Shown here: positions 57,648 to 64,000 of the stretch, piece after piece
Position numbering within the stretch: position 1 is the stretch's first letter
Layout of the letters: the number at the start of each line of letters is the position of its first letter
Assembly (NCBI RefSeq): GCF_000425425.1
Contig: NZ_AUDK01000014.1
Coordinates: 1 to 64,000, forward strand
DNA from: Flavobacterium daejeonense DSM 17708
GTDB lineage: Bacteria > Bacteroidota > Bacteroidia > Flavobacteriales > Flavobacteriaceae
Length of the DNA stretch: 64,000 bases
Direction: 5' to 3'
Translations under genes and position numbers: made by a program
The notes under the pieces: generated by a model
What the model was told of the DNA's origin: nothing
The model's input: the letters and a program-made list of their open reading frames with translations, nothing else
The model's database searches: none

Positions 57648-58218
57648 TTATAAAATTAGATGCGATTTACTAATTTGCTCCATAAAGTCTTTATTTACCT
57701 TGGTTTCTTCGGCGAATGTTGCCCATTTACCCACTACATCATTAATTTGTTGTATAATTTGGTTTGTAAGTCTTTCTTGAATCTGAGGCCTTTTGGCGTA
57801 AAATTGTACCAATCTGTTTATTTTGGATAGTCCAATTACGGCTCCATTAGAAATATAGGTAATATGGACTTTTCCAATAATTGGAACAAAATGGTGTTCA
57901 CAATAAGAGTAAAGAGTAATGTCTTTTTCGATTAACATTTCTTCATATTGATACTTGTTTTCAAAAAGGGTAATTATTGGTTTGTTTTTAGGATTAATGC
58001 CACTAAAAATTTCTTCAACATACATTTTAGCAACTCTCCTGGGCGTATTTTGTATGCTGTCATCAGTTAGGTCGAGTCCAAGAATATGCATAATTTCTTT
58101 GAAATGATTTTGGATCAAATCTATTTTTTGATTGTCATTAAGTTCAAAAGCATCTTTACGAATTGGATTAAGTAAATGATTTTTTATCGATTTTATTTAA
58201 AGTTTTTTCTGTTGACAT
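57648..58218 (-). pseudogene. folE: Damaged GTP cyclohydrolase I (FolE)
   Basis: From 58118 the frame encodes DLTDDSIQNTPRRVAKMYVEE, YSYCEHHFVPIIGKVHI and YAKRPQIQERLTNQI, clear FolE core. Two defects: the expected N-terminus (MSTEKTLNKI... at ATG 58218, then KNHLLNPIRKDAFEL) is split by a frameshift at a six-T run (58180-58185), and after QINDVV the protein departs from the family and lacks the C-terminal region with the third zinc ligand Cys (SSRG segment). Two of three zinc ligands (Cys and His of CEHH) remain. Probably a decaying second copy. Confidence 0.6.
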
Positions 58219-58219
58219 T

Positions 58220-58864
58220 CTATAGTTTTTTTATTTTATTCATAACATTAAGAACCATTGCATCGCAGTAAATTAAATTGAATTCATATAAATCGGTTGC
58301 AGTATATGATTTTTCAATTTGTTTTCTGAGCATTGCTTTGGCACGATTCAGACGCACTTTGACATTAGATTCGCTGATGTTTAGGGATTGAGCCGTTTCT
58401 TCAACATTTAATCCTGTAATTTCCCTTAAAGAAAAAACTATTCTATAGTCTAAAGGAATTTGAATTAAAGCATTCTCAATTACAAAATTCAGCTCTTTAG
58501 CCATTATTACTTTATTGGTATCTGTATGTGAATTATCAGAAAACATAGGAATTGCTTTTTCATTAATTTCAGTTATAATTTCATTTTTGTAGCCTAACTT
58601 GTGTAGCTTTTTATAACAATTATTAATCATGATTTTAATAATCCAAGTTTTGAAAGAAGAGCGATTTTCAAATTTGGATAAATTAAGATAAGTATCAATA
58701 AATGTATCCTGCATCAAATCTTGGGTATCTTCGTGATTATAGTTATAACTTCTTCCTATTTTATATAAAAAAGGATTGTTCCGCCTGATAAGGATTTCGT
58801 ATAAAGCTAATTCTCCTTCCAGAATTTTATTTATTAATTCGGTATCGTTATATTGATTCATCAT
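58220..58864 (-). CDS. RNA polymerase sigma factor, ECF type
   Basis: 214 residues: region 2 with NYNHEDTQDLMQDTFIDTYL (about 40-60) and region 4 with YRIVFSLREITGLNVEETAQ and SNVKVRLNRAKAML. No anti-sigma gene follows. It ends one base before the predicted folE start and is 79 bases after the membrane protein gene. Confidence 0.85.
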   Translation of the reverse strand: MMNQYNDTELINKILEGELALYEILIRRNNPFLYKIGRSYNYNHEDTQDLMQDTFIDTYLNLSKFENRSSFKTWIIKIMINNCYKKLHKLGYKNEIITEINEKAIPMFSDNSHTDTNKVIMAKELNFVIENALIQIPLDYRIVFSLREITGLNVEETAQSLNISESNVKVRLNRAKAMLRKQIEKSYTATDLYEFNLIYCDAMVLNVMNKIKKL

Positions 58865-58904
58865 TATTGTTTTTGAACCTATTGGAATTAATTCAGATTA
58901 TACA

Positions 58905-58941
58905 AAAAATGGTTTCTATTTTATTTATAGAAACCATTTTT
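58905..58941 (-). terminator. Terminator after the DoxX-like gene
   Basis: AAAAATGGTTTCTAT and ATAGAAACCATTTTT form a 15-bp stem; placed just after the stop at 58943 on the minus strand. Confidence 0.85.
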
Positions 58942-58942
58942 A

Positions 58943-59326
58943 TTATTCTATAATTTTGGCAATTTTAGCAGTTGAAAATGCAGCAATTGCCATAACTAAA
59001 TCACGTACAGCTACATCTAAATAATTCCCACTGGCAATTAAAGTTAGTGCTATTAAGGTAAGCCAAGCTGCAACGATATAAGATCCTATCTCTGTTTTTT
59101 TCAAAACAATAATACCTGCAATGATTTCAATTAAACCAATAATCATCATAAAAGTACCACTATCAAAAGGAATTATAGCTGTTAAGGAAGGATTAATGTA
59201 ATTTTCCCAATTAGTCAAAATATTGGTAAACTTATCTAATCCGGCAACAATGGGTACAATTCCGAAAGTGAATTTTAATAAATGATACGTTGGTTTAATA
59301 ATTTGAATTTTGTTAGCGCTTTCCAT
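58943..59326 (-). CDS. DoxX-like four-helix membrane protein
   Basis: 127 residues with four membrane segments (TFGIVPIVAGLDKFTNIL, IGLIEIIAGIIVL, YIVAAWLTLIALTLIASG, VRDLVMAIAAFSTA). The VAGLDKF and YLDVAVRDL words match the DoxX-type membrane family of Bacteroidota. Function unknown. Confidence 0.72.
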   Translation of the reverse strand: MESANKIQIIKPTYHLLKFTFGIVPIVAGLDKFTNILTNWENYINPSLTAIIPFDSGTFMMIIGLIEIIAGIIVLKKTEIGSYIVAAWLTLIALTLIASGNYLDVAVRDLVMAIAAFSTAKIAKIIE

Positions 59327-59404
59327 TTTTTTTCTTTTTAAAGTTATATAATAAATCGGTTTATATTACTTTAGAGTTAATGAAAGACAAAAAGGTTACA
59401 AAAT

Positions 59405-59640
59405 TTATGCTGATAATTCCATTATTTTTTTCCAAATACTTTTGTCAACTGGAATTCCGTCTTTTATATTTTTATTTCTAGTTGCTGCACTTCTTTCTCC
59501 TGGATAATAAATTTTGTCTCCCGGATTCATGGGTTCTACATCATGTGTATAATCGATAATTTCGTTAATAAGTCGTTCTTGTAGATTTTTATCATTAAAA
59601 ATTTCAGGATAAATGCAGTTTTTATTTGCATATCCATATT
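59405..59640 (-). pseudogene. C-terminal fragment of a YiaK/Ldh-family oxidoreductase
   Basis: Minus-strand frame without a start, ending at TAA 59405-59407, reads in pieces NCIYPEIFNDKNLQERLI, PMNPGDKIYYPGERSAATR and DGIPVDKSIWKKIMEL. PGER...GIPVD...W is the C-terminal pattern of the malate/L-lactate/2,3-diketogulonate dehydrogenase family. The rest of the gene is absent. Confidence 0.55.
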
Positions 59641-59871
59641 GTAATAAATAAGTTTTGAAGTGAATTTTGGTTTGATGTTTTTAAAAAAATCTATTTCTAT
59701 TTCTTGTGATTTATTTTTCTCTTTTTCAAAAGTATTCTTCAATTTTTCAATTGAATTTATAATAATATTTATTGCATTTTCACTTCTATGAATTGGATCA
59801 TCTATTTCTAAGTCTGTAAAGTTTAATTGCTCGTTTAATTTAGAAAGTAGATGTGAGGCTTTGTTGTTCAA
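59641..59871 (-). pseudogene. N-terminal fragment of an RteC-domain protein
   Basis: 77 codons from ATG 59871 that match the start of RteC-like proteins: SENAINIIINSIEKL and EIDFFKNIKPKFTSKLIYY. The family pattern stops at YY, where the sequence switches to the YiaK-like fragment read in another frame. RteC regulates excision of Bacteroidota conjugative transposons. Confidence 0.6.
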
Positions 59872-59901
59872 AAAGTTATTATTTAATGATTTGAGAACAA
59901 A

Positions 59902-60960
59902 TTAGTTAATTATTTTATTGGTTATTTTTTTTGCCGCAATAATTGCTCCTTCCATGTATCCTGCATATTCACTCGCCGTTTCTGTGCCACAGAATAAAAG
60001 TTTACCATTTAGATACTCTTTTTGCAATAAAGGATGCCCATTGTTTTGATGTGGTCTATGAATGATTGGATTACCTGACAATACAAATTTATCTGTCCAA
60101 ATTTTATCAAAGTAAGCAATAGGATTTAATGCTTTAATTCCTAGTAATTCTCCAAGTTGCCGCAATACAAATTCTTTACGAACTTCTTGATTATATGATG
60201 TAGCTCCTCCATTTAGAAAACCAGTAAAGCCATATTTATCTTCTTCAAAATTAGTATGGTCATACATTTCCGTAACAATGCCTGCGTGGCTATATAACAT
60301 GCCAGAGTAACCTTCATTTCTCCAAAATGGTTCCGAATATTCCAATGTGAATTTAATCGCTCCTGCCATCCAAGTTTGCACAGTAGGAAGGACTTCAACT
60401 AATGAATTATCTAAGATTGGTGAAAATTTGATTTTGGAGGCTACTAATTGAGGAGGAATAGTGATAATAACTTTATCTGCTTTATATTCTCTTCCATCAG
60501 CAATTGCTATTACCACTTTATCAGCAATTTCATTAATTGACTTAACTTCTGTATTCAAAAGAATATTTTCAAAAAGTGTTTTTTTTGCTAAAGTATCAAT
60601 TAAAGCCTGTGTACCATTAGCAATTCTATAGGAAGGATTTTGAGATTCCGGGACATAAAATTCTTGAGGCGGTTCAAATGATTTGGTTTGAAACAATGAT
60701 TTGCCTCTTGAATATTGTGGATATTTTTTTAGATTCAATTCTTCAAGTAATGAAATTAGATTCGAATGGAAGTCTGAAAACCAAGTTGCACCTAATTCTA
60801 AAGGAGTATCTGAAATTCCTTTTATGGTTTGAATTCTACCACCAAGTCTGTCTGATGCCTCTAAAATAGTAGTTTCAATATTTTTTTTTGATAGTAAATA
60901 AGCCAAAGTAAGACCACTTAAACCACCACCTACGATTATAATTTTTTCATTTGTTTTCAT
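59902..60960 (-). CDS. Flavin-containing amine oxidase family protein
   Basis: 352 residues from ATG 60960, the codon that opens the FAD motif IIIVGGGLSGLTLAYLLS (Rossmann GxGxxG). LGATWFSDFH and the C-terminal FCGTETASEYAGYMEGAI (FAD-binding) fit monoamine oxidases. Divergent from an AraC gene that probably controls it. Substrate unknown. Confidence 0.88.
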   Translation of the reverse strand: MKTNEKIIIVGGGLSGLTLAYLLSKKNIETTILEASDRLGGRIQTIKGISDTPLELGATWFSDFHSNLISLLEELNLKKYPQYSRGKSLFQTKSFEPPQEFYVPESQNPSYRIANGTQALIDTLAKKTLFENILLNTEVKSINEIADKVVIAIADGREYKADKVIITIPPQLVASKIKFSPILDNSLVEVLPTVQTWMAGAIKFTLEYSEPFWRNEGYSGMLYSHAGIVTEMYDHTNFEEDKYGFTGFLNGGATSYNQEVRKEFVLRQLGELLGIKALNPIAYFDKIWTDKFVLSGNPIIHRPHQNNGHPLLQKEYLNGKLLFCGTETASEYAGYMEGAIIAAKKITNKIIN

Positions 60961-61106
60961 AGTGCAAAATTCTATTTTATAAAAAATAATTTTAATAGAA
61001 AAATGAGAAAATTTATGGTATAAATTTACATTTATAAGCCATATTGATATAAATGGCATCAAATTGTATGCTTTTTTGTAAATTTGCTTCTCTTCAAATT
61101 AAAGCT

Positions 61107-61997
61107 ATGAGTACAAAAAAGGATTCAGTCATTAATGAATATCATCTTAATAAAGAGCATTATGATAAGCCTCGATTTAGAGTTCATAATTTGAATGATT
61201 ATCTAAGGAAGCATTATGGCAATACTACAAAACCTCATATTCACAGTTTTTATCAAATAATTTGGTTTAAAAAAGGTAGCGGTATTCATTATGTTGATTT
61301 TAAAGGTTACGATGTATTTGAAAACGCTATTTTTTTAATTGCCAAAAATCAAGTTCACTATTTTGATGAGACTATTGATTATGAAGGTTTCTTAATCCAT
61401 TTTAATGAATCTTTTTTGGTGCAAAATGATAGTGAAGTTGATTTTTTTCTAAAGTATAACCTCTTTAACAGCCCTTATCAACAACCTTCTTGTTGTGTGA
61501 ATAATGGTGTAGAATTATTAGATGAATATATTATTCAAATAGAAAAGGAATTGAATAATAAAATTGAGTTTGGTAAAGAAGAATTATTGAGAACTTACTT
61601 AAAAGCAATTTTAATTCAGATACAACGTAGAAAAATTGAAGTTGATGAGAAAGATAATAATCATATTATCAACGAGAAGAGAATTCAGCTTATCAAATTT
61701 GTCAATCTAATTGACGAGAACTATAATAAAGGTTTTACCGTAGCTGAATATGCTCAATTAATGAATATCTCTACAAGAACCTTGTCAGAATTAATAAGTA
61801 AGAATCTTAATAAAACACCTTCACAAATGGTATATGAACGTATCATATTGGAAGCAAAAAGATTGTTATTACATTCAGACCTTAATATTAACCAGATTGG
61901 TTATAGATTGGGTTTTGATGATCCTTCTTATTTTGTGAAATTCTTTAAAAAGCATTCTGAAATTTCTCCTTCAGAATTTAGAAAATCCATTTCTTAA
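61107..61997 (+). CDS. AraC family transcriptional regulator
   Basis: 296 residues from ATG 61107. N-terminal cupin-like domain (HIHSFYQIIWFKKGSGIHYV, in parts) and C-terminal double helix-turn-helix: YAQLMNISTRTLSELIS and INQIGYRLGFDDPSYFVKFF, with PSEFRK at the end. Probably controls the divergent amine oxidase. Confidence 0.92.
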   Translation: MSTKKDSVINEYHLNKEHYDKPRFRVHNLNDYLRKHYGNTTKPHIHSFYQIIWFKKGSGIHYVDFKGYDVFENAIFLIAKNQVHYFDETIDYEGFLIHFNESFLVQNDSEVDFFLKYNLFNSPYQQPSCCVNNGVELLDEYIIQIEKELNNKIEFGKEELLRTYLKAILIQIQRRKIEVDEKDNNHIINEKRIQLIKFVNLIDENYNKGFTVAEYAQLMNISTRTLSELISKNLNKTPSQMVYERIILEAKRLLLHSDLNINQIGYRLGFDDPSYFVKFFKKHSEISPSEFRKSIS

Positions 61998-62082
61998 TAT
62001 TACCATTTCTTTTCTCTTTTGTCCCTTGTGAGCCTACTGGCTTATTTTGAATTTTGTGAAATAAATTTCAAATGACAAAATA

Positions 62083-62370
62083 ATGGCAAAATCTTATTTA
62101 CAAATCAGTTTAAAAATTGATAATGCAGACCGTGGAAATGCAGCTGGTGTTTACAATAAATACAAAACCCCATTTCTTAACGGGATCAAGGGAGCAACAT
62201 CTAAAGAGCTTTTAATAAGAGATGAGGATGTACAGGTGTTACATGGTTTTGAAACAGCAGAAGATGCACAAAACTATCTTTCAAGTGAGTTGTTCAACAA
62301 TGATGTTGTAATCGCTTTAAAACCTTACCTGAAGGACAATCCTGATGTAAGGATTTATACAATTGCATAA
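62083..62370 (+). CDS. Small ABM-like protein
   Basis: 95 residues, KSYLQISLKIDNADRGNAAG at the start, followed by VQVLHGFETAEDAQNYLSS; the pattern resembles antibiotic-biosynthesis-monooxygenase (dimeric alpha/beta barrel) proteins. Next to the SDR and OsmC genes on the same strand; function unknown. Confidence 0.65.
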   Translation: MAKSYLQISLKIDNADRGNAAGVYNKYKTPFLNGIKGATSKELLIRDEDVQVLHGFETAEDAQNYLSSELFNNDVVIALKPYLKDNPDVRIYTIA

Positions 62371-62455
62371 GTATTCTTCACTGTTTTTGCCAATGCTGTC
62401 ATTTTTTATGGAAGTATTGGCAAAATAAAATATTAATACCAAAATTGGAAATATT

Positions 62456-63208
62456 ATGAAACAAGCATTAATTATTGGTGGTACAACCGGGATGGGGAAA
62501 GCCACCGCACAAGAATTATTAAAAAAAGGTATCGAAGTTATTATTGTTGGTAGAGCGGATAAAAATCTGGAGACTGCTAAAGGGGAGCTAGCTTCTTTTG
62601 GAGCTGTAAAAACAATGGGAGTTAATCTTTTTGATATGAATGAGGTAAAAGTGTTTGCGGACTCATTGTCCAAAGAATTACCAAATTTAAAATACCTGGT
62701 AAATGCAGCAGGATATTTTAGTCCGAAGTCATTTTTAGAACATACAGAACAAGATTATGATATTTATCACAACTTCAACAAAGCTTTTTTCTTTATAACC
62801 CAATCGGTTGTTAAAGTAATGGCTTCAAATGGTGGTGGTTCTATCGTAAATATTGGATCTATGTGGGCTAAACAAGCTATTAAAGCTACACCTTCATCTG
62901 CTTATTCGATGGCTAAAGCTGGTTTACACAGTCTTACACAACATTTAGCAATGGAATTGGCTGATAGTAATATTCGTGTAAATGCTGTTTCTCCTGCTGT
63001 CGTGGTAACACCTATTTACGGTTCATTTATCGAAGAAGCTAAAATTGAAGAAACATTACAAGGATTTAATGCTTTTCACCCAATTGGAAGAGTTGGAAGA
63101 CCTGAAGATATTGCGAAAACCATAGACTTCTTATTATCTGATGACAGTTCATGGGTTACAGGTGCAATATGGGATATTGATGGTGGTGTTATGGCTGGTA
63201 GAAACTAA
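62456..63208 (+). CDS. Short-chain dehydrogenase/reductase
   Basis: 250 residues. IGGTTGMGKATAQEL, NAAGYF, the Ser region NIGSMWAKQA, YSMAKAGLHSL (Tyr-x-x-x-Lys) and GAIWDIDGGVMAGRN at the end show a classical SDR. Substrate unknown. Confidence 0.9.
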   Translation: MKQALIIGGTTGMGKATAQELLKKGIEVIIVGRADKNLETAKGELASFGAVKTMGVNLFDMNEVKVFADSLSKELPNLKYLVNAAGYFSPKSFLEHTEQDYDIYHNFNKAFFFITQSVVKVMASNGGGSIVNIGSMWAKQAIKATPSSAYSMAKAGLHSLTQHLAMELADSNIRVNAVSPAVVVTPIYGSFIEEAKIEETLQGFNAFHPIGRVGRPEDIAKTIDFLLSDDSSWVTGAIWDIDGGVMAGRN

Positions 63209-63291
63209 AAATACCTCCAGCGAATACTAAAATTAGAATGGAGTCTCGGATAGTTTAAACAAAATTAATATAAATTAAAAAATCGAATAAG

Positions 63292-63696
63292 ATGGCTAAA
63301 ACCATAAAAACAAAATATTTAGGGGAATATTATTCAGCTACTGAAGCTCCTTTAAATGAAAAACCCATTACCGTAAATGCAAATACTTATACCCCTGTGG
63401 ATTTATTAGTGACAGCATATGGTAGTTGCTTACTTGGGACAATAGATTCAGCAGCACGAAAAAATCACTTTGATATAGCTGATACTAAAAGTGAAATCAC
63501 TTTTTCTATGAGTGAAGATAAAACTAGAGTAGGACAAATGGAAATTAATATACTATTAAGTAACGATTTTACAGATAGTCAAAAAGAAGTAATTGAAACA
63601 GCTGCTGTTAATTATTGTCATGTAGGTAATAGTCTTGATCATAATATCGAACGCAAATATGAGTTCACTTACAATTCTAAAAATAATTTGTGGTGA
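63292..63696 (+). CDS. OsmC family peroxiredoxin-like protein
   Basis: 134 residues. TPVDLLVTAYGSCLLGTIDSA holds the first redox Cys (within 20 residues: LLVTAYGSCLLGTIDSA), AAVNYCHVGNSLD the second. OsmC/Ohr proteins reduce organic hydroperoxides. Grouped with the SDR and ABM-like genes, an oxidative-stress-like set. Confidence 0.87.
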   Translation: MAKTIKTKYLGEYYSATEAPLNEKPITVNANTYTPVDLLVTAYGSCLLGTIDSAARKNHFDIADTKSEITFSMSEDKTRVGQMEINILLSNDFTDSQKEVIETAAVNYCHVGNSLDHNIERKYEFTYNSKNNLW

Positions 63697-63734
63697 ATTC
63701 TAAGGTTAATTTCTAAACAATTAACCAAATTTGT

Positions 63735-64000
63735 TTATAAATTATGAAAAACTGCAGTATTTTGATTCTTAGTAAATGGATTTGGTATAGGGAATTGGTC
63801 TCTATTAGAAAAAAAACCATCTTCTAAATCCATAATATCATCGGAGGTACAAAGACAATGTGTTAATTGATTGTAAATTTCGTTTTTGTTTAAGTCAATA
63901 CCTATAAAAACTAATTCGTTCAATCTGTCACCAAATTTTTTATCCCAACGCTCTTCAATACTATCTTGATAATTAACAAAGTTTTGGAATTTAATGCGTT
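63735..64000 (-). CDS. CobW-type GTP-binding protein, C-terminal part
   Basis: The minus-strand frame is open to the window end. Before the TTG at 63923 it already reads SIEERWDKKFGDRLNELVF and then IGIDLNKNEIYNQL, the CobW C-terminal domain pattern of zinc-chaperone GTPases (CobW/YciC/ZigA). The GTPase part is beyond the window, so this is an incomplete gene, not a small ORF. Confidence 0.8.
   Translation of the reverse strand, partial: RIKFQNFVNYQDSIEERWDKKFGDRLNELVFIGIDLNKNEIYNQLTHCLCTSDDIMDLEDGFFSNRDQFPIPNPFTKNQNTAVFHNL

Overview
The window is low-GC DNA (by eye) of a Bacteroidota bacterium, almost certainly a Flavobacteriaceae close to Flavobacterium. The reasons are bshA (bacillithiol), a TamB/LptD-type outer membrane biogenesis set, an RteC fragment, TAnnTTTG-type -7 promoter elements, frequent TTG starts without clear Shine-Dalgarno sequences, and closest-looking families throughout.

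Left end (1-6100) is an accessory island. It starts with the tail of a transposase and then holds what reads as an integron-like cassette array: a tyrosine recombinase (4542-5585), a palindrome-rich attI-like region (4444-4535), a cassette with a Pif1/RecD-like helicase (2499-4427) closed by a 136-bp attC-like structure (2356-2491), and a cassette carrying a complete two-gene type I CBASS anti-phage system, a CdnE-type CD-NTase plus TIR-STING (356-2322), closed by a 60-bp attC-like hairpin (276-335). Each cassette begins with a 9-bp word whose exact complement opens its own attC, as in integron cassettes, yet the recombinase appears to lack the IntI-specific insertion. This is the most interesting system in the window. 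It is followed by nested REP-like palindromes and a GC-rich structured intergenic element.

Core region (6100-40300): a leftward block with a THUMP-like methyltransferase, AI-2E transporter, TrmH/SpoU methyltransferase, DUF4159 protein, rsmE and tsaD; then rightward tamB, and a glycolytic group pfkA, gapA, N-acetylglucosamine kinase, mgsA, convergent with ridA and an LptD-like gene; then amidase, MCE protein, two heterodisulfide-reductase-like Fe-S proteins, isochorismatase family, a so-called ABC ATPase without Walker motifs, a lipoprotein serine hydrolase, bshA, a PrcB-like lipoprotein, an outer membrane barrel, an LpxH-like phosphatase, aroC, a dicarboxylate/glutamate symporter, rhlE, an arginase-family enzyme and a coiled-coil membrane protein.

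Right part (40300-64000) is a plastic region. It has two complete RND tripartite pumps in opposite orientations, one under a TetR repressor with visible TGAACnACGTTCA operators, the other behind a Crp/Fnr regulator. Gene debris is common: a thioesterase N-terminus, an alcohol dehydrogenase C-terminus, a frameshifted nucleosidase, a duplicated tetR promoter, a damaged folE, and a fused RteC/YiaK-type scar. The end holds an ECF sigma factor, a DoxX-like protein, a flavin amine oxidase divergent from an AraC regulator, a small ABM-like protein, an SDR, an OsmC protein and the C-terminal part of a CobW-type GTPase cut by the window end.
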